NCBI GenBank assembly: GCA_021927905.1
Contig: BLLK01000047.1
Location: forward strand, 1,860,001 to 1,924,000
Direction: 5' to 3'
From: Chaetoceros tenuissimus
Taxonomy: Eukaryota > Bacillariophyta > Thalassiosirophyceae > Chaetocerotales > Chaetocerotaceae
Length of the DNA stretch: 64,000 nucleotides
Shown here one piece after another: positions 1-12,013 of this stretch. A model generated the notes under the pieces. The model was not told the origin of the DNA, ran no database searches, and saw only the letters and a list, made by a program, of their open reading frames with translations. A program made the position numbers and the translations under genes. Numbering within the stretch: the stretch's first letter is position 1; every line of letters starts with the position of its first letter.

Positions 1-1892
1 TTATCTGTGCTTCATCAATGTGTTCTTTGATTTTTGCAAAAGATATTGAATACAGCAGACATGTGAATCGAAGAGGTAGAAACAATCTTAGACAAAGGCA
101 GCTTGATGAGGTATGTTCTTGTACATATTTAAAGGTACCTACTTGTGCGAATTTGAAGTCTAATCTAATTTTCAATAGAGTTCAATCAGCAAAGGAAGCA
201 GCAGCAAAGGAAGCAGCAAAGGAAGTAGCAGCTCTGGAAAGGGTAAGGGGAGTAAAAGTTCAAAGAGTCCAGGAAAAGGCAGCAAAAGCTCAAAGAGTCC
301 AGGAAAAGGAAGTAAAAGTTCTAAAAGCTCAAAGAGTCCAGGAAAAGGAAAGGGTAAAGGTGGATCAAGCAGTAGTGGGAAAGGCAAAGGTGGATCAAGC
401 AGCAGTAAAGGAAAGGGTAGCTCTAAAAATGTACCAACGGCTGCGCCTTTCAGTGTACCTGATATCACAGTAGCTCCAACAGCAGCTCCAGTTAGAGTTC
501 CTACCGTTGATGATATCTGTGGCAGCTCTCGTGATGCATATATTGACAGAGTAAAGGAGATTCTGACAGGTACTTTCGGCCCAACTGATTTCGAAGCAAA
601 CACTCCACAGGGAGATGCATTTGAATGGTTGACTCTAGAAGATCAGATTTGCCCAGATAATGGAACGAATGACCAAATCCGTCAACGTTACGCACTCGCT
701 ACATTTTACTTCTCCACAGATGGGGATAAATGGAACTTTTGTGATGCAAAGGGAACCAAAGACTGTCCACCAGAGGTAGAGCCATTCCTTAGCCCAGCGA
801 ATGAATGTGAATGGTATGGAGTTGATGAGTGTAATGCAAATAAGAAACTGACAAAACTCGATTTCAAGAAAGGTGAGTATATCCAGTATCAGGCAAATTC
901 CAACCACTTTCAAGAATAAAATCTAACAATTTATTTTTCCACACAGTAAACGGTCAAGATGTCGGTCTAAAAGGAGACATTCCTTCGGAGATATTTGTTC
1001 TACCAAATTTGAAAGATTTTATTGCTGATTTCGATGGTCCAGACAATAAGAAGGGCGAACTCACAGGAGATATTCCTTCGAATGTTGGTAATGCACCAAA
1101 ACTTGCTATCTTGGACGTCGAGAAGCATCAGCTTACTGGAGATATCCCAGCATCTATTTACTCTTCGACAACTATTCGAGAAATCGACCTTGATGACAAT
1201 AAACTTACCGGAACAATTTCAGAGGATGTTGCCAACATGAAGAGTCTTGTGTTCTGGAGCTCAAATAAGAATAATTTTGATGATCAATCCATTCCATCAG
1301 GATTTGCAACTCTTACTCAGAACCTCAAAAGTCTATCACTCAACAATGCAAAGTTAATTGGCGATGTTCCCCCATCATATGGAGATCTGACAAAGATTGA
1401 ACAAATCGACTTTAGTGACAATAAATTGACTGGAGAAATTTCATTCATTGAGAACTATACCAAAGCTATTTCTATTGCATTGGACAACAATAAGTTTGAA
1501 GGCCCTGTCCCAGACAGTGTGTGGTCTTTCCCAGACTTGAAATTTTTGATCCTAGAGAAGAATGAATTGAGTGGACAGTTGCCGTCTAATATTCCTGTAC
1601 AGACAAAACTCGAGGGTAAGTACTTTGACTTTCATTTTCAGAGATGAACGAAATGGAATTCTAACTAATTGCTTTCATGAAATTTCAATTTTCAGTTCTT
1701 AAGTTGGGCAAAAACGAATTCTCTGGTCCAATTCCTGCATCACTTGCCAACTTCAGAAATCTTAAATCTCTTGATCTTTCTGGAAATAACTTTACTGGTG
1801 CAGTTCCTGATGAACTATGCGAGTTGAAAAATCTCGAGGGAATTAAAGTTGACAAGAATATTGCATGTGATCCAACTTGTTGTATCATCTAA
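1..1892 (+). CDS. Leucine-rich-repeat protein, 5' end outside the window
   Basis: The best spliced model has exons <1-110, 179-872, 947-1615 and 1696-1892; all three introns have GT-AG ends and the frame stays open throughout, giving about 555 visible residues. The order is a short basic N-terminal part, a Ser/Gly/Lys low-complexity linker (repeats of the type KGSKSSKSPG, about bases 180-430), a Thr/Pro-Ala spacer, a Cys-containing cap (WNFCDAKGTKDC ... CEWYGVDEC) and then plant-type LRRs of the form L..L.L..N.L.G.IP up to a Cys-rich end (ACDPTCCII). This layout matches secreted or membrane-anchored LRR proteins that are common in diatoms. Their ligand is unknown. An ATG at base 18 is in frame, but the frame is open to the left edge, so the true start and any signal or membrane anchor probably lie upstream. 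Confidence 0.8.
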
Positions 1893-2053
1893 TCTTATCT
1901 TGGTTTGTCCTGTACACGAATTTAGGAAATAAAGGGGGAATCCTACTACACAAAAAAGGCGAGACATGAATTTGTATTTTATTCATGTATGTATTGCGCC
2001 TGATATGGTTTAAAAAGTAAAAGAATATTTTTTCAACACAACAATTTTTAATT

Positions 2054-3016
2054 TTAATGCGATCCAGTAGCTGGGAGACCCAAAAGCTGCTTTACAATAT
2101 CGTAGATAACAAGCTGTGATGTGATAATACTACTAACATGTACAATTCTTGCTCCTGTTCCTGTAAAGAACCCTGATACACCTCCCTTCTTGGAATAAAT
2201 TTCATCGATAACACCAAAGAAACTTAGTCCCTTGCTATTCTTATAAGTTTCAGTCAAAATCATATCTCCTGGCTGACTAGAGAGGCATGCAAAGATTGAT
2301 GCTATGAAAGCAGATACTACAGAAACAAGCCACTTCATATCTTCAGCTTTCAGGTCCTTTCCAGCCAAAATTCCATAAAGGAAAGTTGCAACAATATCAA
2401 ACGATACTTGCTTTCCCATAGTGTATGGTACTTGTTTGCTCAACATAGCCCAAATACCTCCGAAAAGATTCAATACACCGTTTTCCTTGATTAGCTTTGG
2501 CAAAGTTTGAACAAGTCCCATTCCCTTGTATTCAGGATCAGTGACAACACGGATTCTTGCAGATTCCATAGGACACAACAAGATAGATGCGATAGCTCCA
2601 GCAATAATACTTGCAAAAATATAAGCAATACCTTGTTTTCCGCTAAAGATATTTTTCATAATTGGCTTCATAACTTCGTATGCTCCAAACTTCATCGCAC
2701 CTTCAACTCCATATCCAACGACAGTTGGTCCAAGTCCTCCAAGAAGTGCTGATGGCCCATCAGTCTTGAGGATGGAAAGAGTCGCAGCAGTCATACCCTT
2801 ATCATATACCTCTGGCTCAGCTTGCATCTTAGTTTTTACTACATCAATAGGAGTAGTGATTCCATGTGAAGTTGCTGCACAAACTCCTCCAGCAACAAAA
2901 AATCGATAGTCAAACGCCTTAGCCGCGTTTGCAGCTGCAGCAGCTGGACCTCCAGCAGTTACTGTGGACGGAGCTGCGAGAAGTGCAAGTACAGAAACAA
3001 GTGAAAACTTCTTCAT
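2054..3016 (-). CDS. Mitochondrial-carrier-family protein, phosphate-carrier type, with N-terminal signal peptide
   Basis: 320 residues in a single exon. Three SLC25 repeats are visible. The signature of repeat 1 is TPIDVVKTKMQ and of repeat 2 CPMESARIRV; repeat 3 has QPGDMILTETYK, which lacks the usual basic residue. The phosphate carriers (SLC25A3/Mir1) show the same loss in repeat 3, and the G-G-L-GPT-VGYG-EGA-KFG-YE segment also fits them. The likely role is phosphate/proton transport across an organelle inner membrane. Unusually, the protein starts with MKKFSLVSVLALLAAPSTVTA, a clear secretory signal peptide ending in an AxA-like site. That suggests entry into the ER or plastid-envelope system instead of mitochondria. 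It is convergent with the preceding LRR gene. Confidence 0.85.
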   Translation of the reverse strand: MKKFSLVSVLALLAAPSTVTAGGPAAAAANAAKAFDYRFFVAGGVCAATSHGITTPIDVVKTKMQAEPEVYDKGMTAATLSILKTDGPSALLGGLGPTVVGYGVEGAMKFGAYEVMKPIMKNIFSGKQGIAYIFASIIAGAIASILLCPMESARIRVVTDPEYKGMGLVQTLPKLIKENGVLNLFGGIWAMLSKQVPYTMGKQVSFDIVATFLYGILAGKDLKAEDMKWLVSVVSAFIASIFACLSSQPGDMILTETYKNSKGLSFFGVIDEIYSKKGGVSGFFTGTGARIVHVSSIITSQLVIYDIVKQLLGLPATGSH

Positions 3017-4144
3017 TGTATATTTTGATGATATTTATGAGAAGCAATTACCAATAACCATCGGATCTAATGCATTTAAAAATGTGGGGCAAGAACTGCC
3101 GCTCTTTGTAAGGTATCTATCTACACGTATGACAGGTTGGGAGATGGATGAGAACTCAGTTTTCCCGCCAAAATCAACTTCTTATCCAATGATGATTACT
3201 AAGTTACCAATGCTTTTACAAATACAATAATATACTTTTATATATATCATTATTATTGTTATAAACAAATGCATTATGTGGTTATAATAATCACTAATAC
3301 TAGATCTGTGCATCGTCCTCTCATAGATGACAAGATCCAAGAAGAGTGATGTATTGAGGTCAAAGTCATACACCAGGTACCAGGTGCCTCAAATTGCATG
3401 TTAAAAGAATTAAAATGTTAGCAAATGCGCAGTTCCAGTTGTTATCATTGCTTCTTTTTCTTTTTTCATTCGCACATTCGAGCTCCACAATTATTCAAAA
3501 AAACATCTACCTCTAGTTCGTCTTCTAATTCGTTGGTAGAAGATAATGCCTCACTTCTCTGAACAAAATCAAGGATTTGTAACAATCAAAGGGTTAAAAA
3601 TCACTAATTACTAGTAGGAATGGCATAAATTCTTGCATAAGTCCAAAAGAAACAGCGTGACAACATGTCTACATACTTTGATTCAAACTATTTGTCTGAA
3701 CAACAATAAATACGAAAAATCCAGTGGTCTATCATATTCATAAATCCAAGCTTCAAAAGAACCACCTTCTTTAAAAATTTTATTCGCAAATAATGTACCT
3801 TCCATCTTGATAGATGTTCGCTGCTCCATCATCTTTTGCTCACTTTCCCTAGCTACCTGTGGAAGAACAGTGTTAATGAAGCCTCATTATTTGTAGAAAT
3901 TCAGAAAAGAAAGATGAAGTTGAATCAACAAATGTGCAAAATTAGCAACCATGCTTATCCATTTCATGATTTCTAAATGTAATTGTTGTTCATAAATCTA
4001 CGAGTTCACTTGACTATTTTTTACTTTAGCTGTAGTATTGAGAATTGCTCAGAGTACAACCTGGAATCTTCAAATATTTGTTACAACAAATTCCACAACC
4101 ACGGTAAACGGAACAATCCTTCAACCTCACAGCACTCAGCTAAT
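3017..4144. other. Intergenic stretch with one possible orphan exon
   Basis: This AT-rich stretch lies between the carrier promoter and the end of ubiquitin-L40. The only coding-like signal is the minus-strand segment described separately at 3683-3857. I see no RNA gene or clear repeat. Bases 3230-3260 are an A/T run. Confidence 0.5.
3683..3857 (-). other. Possible last exon or gene remnant
   Basis: Read on the minus strand, a pyrimidine-rich tract ending in CAG (just above 3857) is followed by an open stretch of about 57 codons to a TGA at 3683-3685. It starts VARESEQKMMEQRTSIKMEG and continues with a GGSFEAWIYEYDRP-like segment. Its composition is protein-like. I found no convincing upstream exon before ubiquitin-L40, so it may be the remnant of a lost gene. 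The product is not recognised. Confidence 0.25.
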
Positions 4145-4564
<420 letters not shown>

Positions 4565-4793
4565 CTAAGCTTAGGAAGACAAAGAGCCTACAAGCAAGCG
4601 AGATGGAGAGAGGAGTTGCTAGGCAAAAAGCTCAAGGTTAGTAACTGGTATCAATTTCCCAAGCCTACGAGTATATTTTTACTTACAAAATACTGTAAAT
4701 TTTAAAATTTCAGGTTATCCGCCTTTTCAAAAAAAGTGGGACTCGACTCGACTTTCAACTCATATTTTTAATTTTCTTTCTTCTTTTCCATTA

Positions 4794-6299
4794 ATGAAAA
4801 TGACTTCACCTTTGTTTGAGGCAGTTAGAACAAACAATACACAGCAAGTTGTGGACTTGATCGAGAAGAATGAATGCTATGATTATCAGGACGAAGGAGA
4901 AAATTGGAGTCTTTTGAGTTGGGCGGTTTACGTGAATAATGAAGAGGTAAATTGTCGATTGGTTTCTTTCCATTTTTGCTCTCGTAACTCGTAACTAATC
5001 TCCTCCTTTACTTCAAAGCTTGTAACCTTGTTTATACAACATAAAGAGTCTATACCAGTGATGCTAACGAATCAAAATCCATCTCCATTGCATTTAGCAT
5101 GCCAACAAGGACTACTCAATATTGCTCATTTGCTTATTCAAAGTTTTCAAAACCATGTTGAAGCGATTGACGATTACTCAAACACACCTCTGCATTACGC
5201 TTCTTCTAATGGCCACGACAAACTTGTCGAGTGCTTATTGTCTTATGGAGCTAGTAAATCTATGAGAAATATCTACAACTTGACCCCATTGGAAGTTTCA
5301 AAAAGTGAGACTTGTCGAATACTTCTCAAACACAATGAAGAATCTACCGAGAAGGAGAGAATTAAAAAGCGCAATGCACAGATGAAAATTTATTTGAACA
5401 AGGAAATGCATCTCAATGAGATCATGAATAAAAGAGAAAATCAAGACGAGCTTATTCAATTGATTCAAGAAGCTGAATCATTTGGACTACGCAATACTTT
5501 GATTGAAGAAGCAAAAAGTTGTGTTTTTTGGATGGATGTTGAGAAACAAATTTCCATCAAGAAGAAAGAAATTGTAACTCATGCTCCAATTACTGCAGCT
5601 CAAGACATTCGCTTGGTCGAGGAGTTTGAAAAGTATTTAGGAGCATTGAACGAAGTCCCAAAGGTACTTTCAAATTTATTGGATGAATCCTATGCTTTGT
5701 GTTCAAAATCGCATTTGGAATATAGTTTGTCGAAACTTGCAAAAACTCTTCAAATAGATTGTGCAAGCAAAGACAATATTCCTCAGATGATGGAACTTAA
5801 AAGTTTACTAAAAGATGGTTGCGACAAGAATACTGACAACGAACTACTCTCTGATTCTATCTCTCTCTTGGATAAACTTGAGAGTGAACTGGCCTTGACT
5901 GATGCAATCGAAAATGTACCCACAGTACGTGTACCAAACAAGTCATTATCGAAAAAAGAGGCTGCTACTTATTTTCAACAAGAAGATTGTGGACACATTG
6001 AGAAAACAGTGGAATACCCACTTCCTCCGACCGCGACAGGCGATTACATTTGGGTCAAGAGTAATTCTCTTCAACGTTTGGAGCAAGCCATCACGGTATT
6101 GAAAGGTGCAGTTAAACAGGCCGAGTCTACAAATTGCAATGTCACCTTACTCGATTCTGCAAGCTTGAAATTGAAACAAGAAATGAAGAATCTGACTGCA
6201 TTGAGAGCTAAGGATGAAGAAGACAGAGCAAACGCAATCTCAGCAGCGAGAAAGAGTGCAAAAAAGGCAAAGAAGAAAGGAGGAAAGTCCAAGAAGTAA
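4794..6299 (+). CDS. Ankyrin-repeat protein with basic C-terminal coiled coil
   Basis: Two exons, 4794-4946 and 5019-6299, joined by a 72-base GT-AG intron in phase 0, give about 478 residues. Ankyrin repeats occupy roughly residues 5-150 (PSPLHLACQQGLLNIAHLLI, NTPLHYASSNGHDKLVECLL and flanking repeats). A long charged, probably helical region follows, and the protein ends in a Lys-rich tail (KKAKKKGGKSKK). Ankyrin repeats mediate protein binding; the partner cannot be read from the sequence. A second in-frame ATG two codons downstream is an equally possible start. No catalytic domain is visible. Confidence 0.85.
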
Positions 6300-6459
6300 A
6301 GATTGTAATACATTCACATTTAGTAGACATTTAAACTATAGTTTAGCTGTTTGCCAAACCTTCCCTTCCCATATTAAGATTTCTCAGGAGATCCCTATTA
6401 GGATTTGGAAGATTGACTTTCCAAATCCTTCGCAATAGCATTATTTTGCTATCGGTGAC

Positions 6460-8009
6460 CTATTGCTTGTTTCTTCCAGTTAGTTTTCTGAAGAGGCCAC
6501 GCAAAAAGCCTTTCTTCTTTGTCTTCTCCTTTTGAGAAGCCTCATAAGATTCCGCAGGTCTCTTAAATCCTCTCGTGATGGCCTTACGTGTTTCTTCCAC
6601 ACTTGTATCAGCTCCGAGAGGACTTTTGGTTGCTAGTCTTCTATTCTTGTAAAAGTTTGGATCCCTCATGTCACCTGTACTTATTGTTGATGGTGGTGAC
6701 GCTACTTGTCCACCACCACCTCCTGCCATTACAGCTTCATCTGGTTGTCTAAAGTCACACGCCAAAACAGTAATGCTAACTTCGTCACCCATTTTTTCAT
6801 CAATCAAAGCACCAAAGATAATATTGGCATCTTCGTGTGCATTTTCGTAAATTACTTCACTTGCAGCGTTAATTTCGCTCAACCCAAGTCCAGGACCTCC
6901 TACAACATTAAAAACAATTCTCTTTGCTTCTGAAATAGGGAAATCAAGTAATGGACTGGAAATTGCTGCTACAGCAGCATCTGCAGCTCTAGTCTTTCCT
7001 TCACCAGTTCCAACTCCCATCAGTGCTGTTCCCGCGTCCTTCATCACAGCTCTAACATCTGCAAAATCAACATTCACCAAACCAGTCTTGATAATAATCT
7101 CTGAAATTCCAACAACACCTTGTCTCAAAATATCGTCAGCAACAAGGAACGCATCTGTAACAGGCGTGTTATCAGGTACAATTCTCAAGAGCTTGTCATT
7201 ACTAACAACAATCAACGTATCAACATGCTTTCGTAGATTTTCAATAGCCTCCTCAGCTTGTTTCATTCTTTTCCTTCCCTCAAATGCAAATGGTTTGGTC
7301 ACAACTCCTACAGTAAGACAACCGCATTCTCTAGCGATTTCAGCAAGTACAGGTGCAGCTCCACTTCCAGTACCTCCACCCATTCCAGCTGTGATGAATA
7401 CCATGTCCGTTCCTTCACAAATATGCTTCATATCATTAGTGTTTTCAAGTGCAGCTTTTTCTCCAACCGCAGGAATTCCTCCAGCTCCCAGACCACGAGT
7501 AATTTGTCTGCCAATATTGAGACGATTTGGTGCCAAAGATTTGTCAAGTGCTTGAGAATCAGTGTTGATTGCCCAGAAAGATACCCCTTCGATTCTAGTT
7601 TGAATCATACGATTGACAGCATTTCCTCCTCCACCACCAACACCAAGAACCTATGAGAAGTATATGATACATGAGAAGGATGATAACAACGAGAAGAAAA
7701 AAGAGAAGGACGACGCAGTAAATTGTTGTACTGCAACAGATACAATCTTACCTTGATGACACATGGACTTCCAAAACCATCTTCAGGAATGATAACCCCT
7801 TGATCCGTATTAAGATTTCTTTCAGACATGTGTATTGCAAAAGATTTCCTTGACGATATCTTTTCTCTAGCTAGAATAAAATTACCTACAGACTTTTCCC
7901 TGTCTGTCTGGATTGAGATGAGATGGTCGCTTTGATGCGGTCTAATCACAAAAGCTGTACATGACGCAAGCGCTATTAATAAGAACGAGAAAGAAACGAA
8001 ACTCTTCAT
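6460..8009 (-). CDS. ftsZ: Plastid division protein FtsZ (nuclear-encoded)
   Basis: Exon 1 is 8009-7752 (86 codons) and exon 2 is 7650-6460, with a 101-base GT-AG intron that splits the IKV-LGVGGGGGNAVNRM nucleotide-binding motif exactly; total 482 residues. FtsZ is a tubulin-like GTPase that polymerises into the division ring. The tubulin signature GGGTGSG lies near residues 177-183, followed by the T7-loop-like segment with NVDFADV. The N-terminus MKSFVSFSFLLIALASCTAF is a signal peptide ending in a TAF site, followed by a basic stretch. This is a diatom bipartite plastid address, so the ring should act inside the plastid. The C-terminus is strongly basic (KKKGFLRGLFRKLTGRNK), possibly membrane-contacting, and no typical bacterial C-terminal FtsA/ZipA peptide is obvious. 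Confidence 0.95.
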
Positions 8010-8455
8010 TTTCTCGGCTGACTGTAGTCGATGTGAAAGAATGGAAAGTTGCTGTAGTTGGTGTTACTATTTAGATCACATTAATGAGGAGAGTGAGGTG
8101 TTGTTGTTGCCTTGGATACGACGTAGCTTTTCCATCAAAAACCTAGGAGAAGGAAAAGATCACTGCCTGTAGGTACTTGCATGGTATGGTACAGCATATT
8201 TTTTCATTTTACAAGACTCACTCAGCTCAAAAAAGGCGGGCAATGTATGTAAACGGTGAATTAACGGCATTACCAGAGGCCCATTCATTCGAGAAAGGAA
8301 AAACACTACTATGTACTGTAACTGTTACATGTACAACATTGAAAAACTGAACTCTTGCATAATACTAGTTTATGTTTTACCTACGAATCTCATCCTTGCT
8401 TAGAATATTTTTATTGGAAGTCTAGATAGGGCATTTATTTTGACTGCAGAGAATT
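8010..8455. other. Divergent intergenic region, ftsZ / DUS1-like
   Basis: 446 bases between two genes transcribed away from each other, so both promoters should lie here. I see no ORF, RNA gene or repeat. Confidence 0.5.
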
Positions 8456-10198
8456 ATGACACGATCTATGAATTCAAGTTTATCGATTGCATCTCTACTT
8501 ATCATGTTCTTTACACTCACATCAAGACGGAAGTTTGCATCAGGTTTCAATTCTTACTCGTACATGATACCTACAAGTAACTTCTTTCGCAGACATCATA
8601 CATCATATGCATCAGTCTTAATGCGGAAGACTACAAGTACTCCTTTATTCGCAGTATCTGACAAAAACAAAGAAATTTCGATACCACCCTACTGGACTAG
8701 ATTGAATGAACCAAAGACTGTAATGGCACCAATGGTAGCACAATCAGATTTACCTTTTCGTAGACTTTGTAGAACACATGGAACAGATTTATGCTATACA
8801 CAAATGATTCACGCGACAAACTTTATTGCATCCGAAGTATTCCAAGATCAACATTTGGATGTATATCCTTCTATTACAAGCGATACATGTGAAGAAGGAA
8901 AAAGTATATATTTAGCACCGAGTTGTATCAATTCTCTCATTGGATTTGATTGGGATGAATGGAAAACTGTCAAACCTCAACACGAATACTTATCAACATT
9001 ATGGGAGTCTATAGATAATAAGGATGAAAAGCAAAACCCTGATGAGTCATCGAAAGAAAATAAATGGGCTGTGTACAAAGAGGGCGATGACAAAGTAAAC
9101 CCCTTAATTGTGCAACTTGCAGGTCATGATCCATCAACAATGCTGGAAGCTGCAAAAATCATTTTACAACGTACCAACAGTCCAAATGCATCAGAGGGTG
9201 AATACATTGGTCCAGTTTCGGGAATCGACATCAACTGCGGGTGCCCTCAAGGCATCGCTCGAAAAGGAAGATATGGAGCTTTCTTGATGGAAGAGTCTGT
9301 GGATATTGTTTGTGATATCATATCCACACTTCGGGAAAATCTACCTTTGGAAGTTGGTATAAGTTGCAAAATCAGACTTCCACAAGGCATTGGAACTCCT
9401 TCAGGTGATGCTGCTTTGAAAGAGAGAATAACAAAATTGATCGACGCAGGTGTTGAGTTAATTACTGTACACGGGAGAAATATAAAGGAAAACAAGACAA
9501 AAGTAAGAGAGGCAAATTGGAAGGCCATTGCAGAGGCAGTGAAAATCGCTCGAGAACACTCAGGCGACGAAAACTTTCCTGTGATATCAAATGGTGGCAT
9601 TGAGTTTCCATCTGACGTTACTCGTTGCTTGGCTGAAACTGGTGCTAGTGCAGTGATGTCTTCCGAAGCATTGTTAGAAAATCCTGGAATTTTTGATTCC
9701 GAAGATGACTTGAAAATGAGCCCTGAAGCACTGTTTAAGCGACAACTTTCTTACTGTAACGAATATATTTCATGGTGTGTCGAGTTTCCTCCACTTCCTG
9801 GATCATTAGGCAAAGTTGGAGGCTCTTTCAACTGTATACGTGCCCATATATTCAAATTTCTTTATAGACATCTAGAAGAGCAACCCGATTTGCGTGCACG
9901 CCTTGGAGACAACCAATTTCAAACTATTCAGGAGACTAGAGATTTGTTGAAAGAGCTTGAAAGCAGGTATAGTAATGTCGAAAATTGGGACGAGCTCAAG
10001 TCATCGAACGCAATAAAGTCATCATGGTACAGGAGGCATAGAGATGCAATCAATAGTTCCAAGATGCGAGTCCGCGGACAAAAAGTTGAATCCGAATTAG
10101 CAAATCTTAGCATCGAAGATAAAAAGAAAGCTATGAAACTTAGGTTGAAGAAGTTGAAGGAACAAAAATCTTCCAAAAGCAAAATTACATTGAATTGA
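8456..10198 (+). CDS. DUS1L: tRNA-dihydrouridine synthase, DUS1 type
   Basis: 580 residues in a single exon. The FMN-binding TIM barrel is clear: TVMAPMVAQSDLPFRRLCRTHG, LCYTQMIHATNF, NPLIVQLAGHDP, then GIDINCGCPQGIARKGRYGAF with the catalytic Cys near residue 263, ITVHGR, and ISNGGIEFPSDV ... GASAVMSSEALLENPGIF. This is the DUS1L/Dus1 subfamily, which reduces uridine in the tRNA D-loop. An acidic insert of about 65 residues sits between strand 1 and the NPLIVQ strand. The N-terminal 50 residues are hydrophobic then basic (ASGF near residue 30), so organelle import is possible. The C-terminus is a Lys-rich helix. Confidence 0.93.
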   Translation: MTRSMNSSLSIASLLIMFFTLTSRRKFASGFNSYSYMIPTSNFFRRHHTSYASVLMRKTTSTPLFAVSDKNKEISIPPYWTRLNEPKTVMAPMVAQSDLPFRRLCRTHGTDLCYTQMIHATNFIASEVFQDQHLDVYPSITSDTCEEGKSIYLAPSCINSLIGFDWDEWKTVKPQHEYLSTLWESIDNKDEKQNPDESSKENKWAVYKEGDDKVNPLIVQLAGHDPSTMLEAAKIILQRTNSPNASEGEYIGPVSGIDINCGCPQGIARKGRYGAFLMEESVDIVCDIISTLRENLPLEVGISCKIRLPQGIGTPSGDAALKERITKLIDAGVELITVHGRNIKENKTKVREANWKAIAEAVKIAREHSGDENFPVISNGGIEFPSDVTRCLAETGASAVMSSEALLENPGIFDSEDDLKMSPEALFKRQLSYCNEYISWCVEFPPLPGSLGKVGGSFNCIRAHIFKFLYRHLEEQPDLRARLGDNQFQTIQETRDLLKELESRYSNVENWDELKSSNAIKSSWYRRHRDAINSSKMRVRGQKVESELANLSIEDKKKAMKLRLKKLKEQKSSKSKITLN

Positions 10199-10555
10199 TT
10201 GAATGAAAATCGAACTAAAATATACTTTTTTGCACTTCATTTAATGATGCATTCTATGTACGTATTACAAATTAGACTAGGTCTTGCATTTATACGAGTA
10301 GATAAAATAACCTATGATGACAATGACGTAGCCGTACGTAAGTATTTATATTTGTTCTCAAAACCTATCCATTTTAACGAACTAATGAGGCACACTATTC
10401 TAACGGCATCTTCAGCGAAGCCGAGCAGGAAGAAATCCTTCCTCACAGTATTACCGTATTGTATATTTTGTACACTCGTGTAGATATTTCCTAAATTTGA
10501 AGAGACCCTATTCTCTATACCTTCACCAATAACACTTTATTAACTTCTAAGTAAG
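10199..10555. other. Intergenic spacer before epsilon-COP
   Basis: 357 bases holding the 3' end of the DUS gene and the promoter of the next gene, which is in the same direction. A short frame of about 90 codons exists here, but its composition is not protein-like. No other signal is seen. Confidence 0.4.
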
Positions 10556-11564
10556 ATGGATAGTCCAGATGAGCTTTACACCCTGCGTGCACAATTCTAC
10601 TTGGGTCATTATGCAATGAGTCTTGATGAAGCTCGAGCAATCTCTCGTAGACCTTTGTCGAACGACTTGAAGATCGAAAGAGAGGAATTTCAACTAAGAG
10701 CTTTGTTGGGATTGAAGCAATATGATAAAGTTTTGGAAGCTGATACTGATATTTCTCCAGGTACGTTGCTCAAAGCAAGATTGCTGGTTTCATGTCGAGA
10801 AATGAAAAATATTGTCCATGTTTTTCCATGGTCATTTCTTTGATATCTATCTGTATCTAACATATTTTGCATCACAAACAGGAGTAAAAGCAATTGCAAT
10901 CAGAGCAAATTACGAAATGGCTGCTGAAGTATCAAAAGCTGGGTTTATTTCAGAGCTTCAAGCATTGGTATCTGATCCTTCCGCTAGTCCAACAGCACAA
11001 CTCATTGCGGCACAAACTTTCCTTGGACAAGGTGAGATGACAAAAGAAGCATTGCATTGCGTATACCAAGGGGCTACAATGGAGCATCTTGCAATGTGTT
11101 GCCAAATCTACTTGAAGATGGATAGACTTGATCTTGCACAACAAACTCTTCGTAAGATGAAGCAGAAAGACGAAGAAGCGGTTTTGTCCCAACTTTGTGC
11201 CTGTTATATTGCAATTTACACTGGATCAAGTGAGGCTCTTGATGCAGTTCACATTATCGCAAGTTTGACTGAACAATATGGTGCATGTACAATGTTATTG
11301 AACTTGGCGGCTGCAGCATATATGGCTGCTGGACAGTATGCGGAGGCAGAGACTAACTTGATTGAAGCAACTGCTGAAGGAGAAGATGTAGATACTATGA
11401 TTAACTTGATTGTATGCTATCAGCATCAAGGTAAATCTCAGGAAATTGGATCATTGTTGGATAGAATTAAGGGGTCCTATCCTTCTCATCCGTTTGTACA
11501 GGGATTGCTACGAGTTGAAGGTGCTTTCGAGAGAGAAGCTGTCAAATACAAGGTTGCTGCATAA
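10556..11564 (+). CDS. COPE: Coatomer subunit epsilon
   Basis: Exons 10556-10760 and 10882-11564 join in frame (ISP-G-VKAIAIR) and give 295 residues, the usual family length. The protein is a helical TPR-like solenoid: LYTLRAQFYLGHYAMSLDEA at the start, FLGQGEMTKEAL in the middle, and LNLAAAAYMAAGQYAEAETN and PFVQGLLRVEGAFEREAVKY at the end, all hallmarks of epsilon-COP. It belongs to the COPI coat that carries Golgi-to-ER retrograde vesicles and binds alpha-COP. Nothing appears truncated. Confidence 0.95.
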
Positions 11565-12013
11565 ATAATATCATTGACACTCTGATTCTGAACAGAGTTT
11601 TGCTCTATCAATGATTATGCTTTATTAATGGCACTTTGAGGTACTGCTTGTAGAATGTATCACTCAAGAAATAATAGTAACATACCCAATTTTTTAACAA
11701 ACTTTTTTCCATTTGATGGAATACGAAGATATTTCGAATACAAGACAGAACTGAGGTATCATTTTTTATCTGATAATTTTTGCTTTTATAAAAATTATAA
11801 AGAAATAAACGATTATCTTGCTAGCTGATACTGCACGCTTATTATAATAATACAACCTGTTTCAATTTCAATTCTCCATTTGTTCACGACTTCGCCCTGC
11901 ACAATCACCGCTCCAATCAGAGCTTTCAAGGATCTTCGTTTTCATTATATTGAAATATTCAACTCACACCCTTCACAACATATTGTTTGCGTGATTCCAT
12001 TCCATTCATAATT
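11565..12013. other. Convergent intergenic region
   Basis: 449 bases between the 3' ends of epsilon-COP and bS16. AT-rich, with no ORF, RNA gene or repeat recognised. Confidence 0.5.

Noticed and set aside
172-603. Long Leu/Pro-rich minus-strand frame
   Set aside because: It is the complement of the Ser/Gly/Lys repeat region of the LRR gene; the plus-strand frame is supported by splice sites and LRR motifs.
6668-7656. Several Ser/Thr-rich plus-strand frames
   Set aside because: They are antisense to ftsZ, whose protein sequence is unmistakable.
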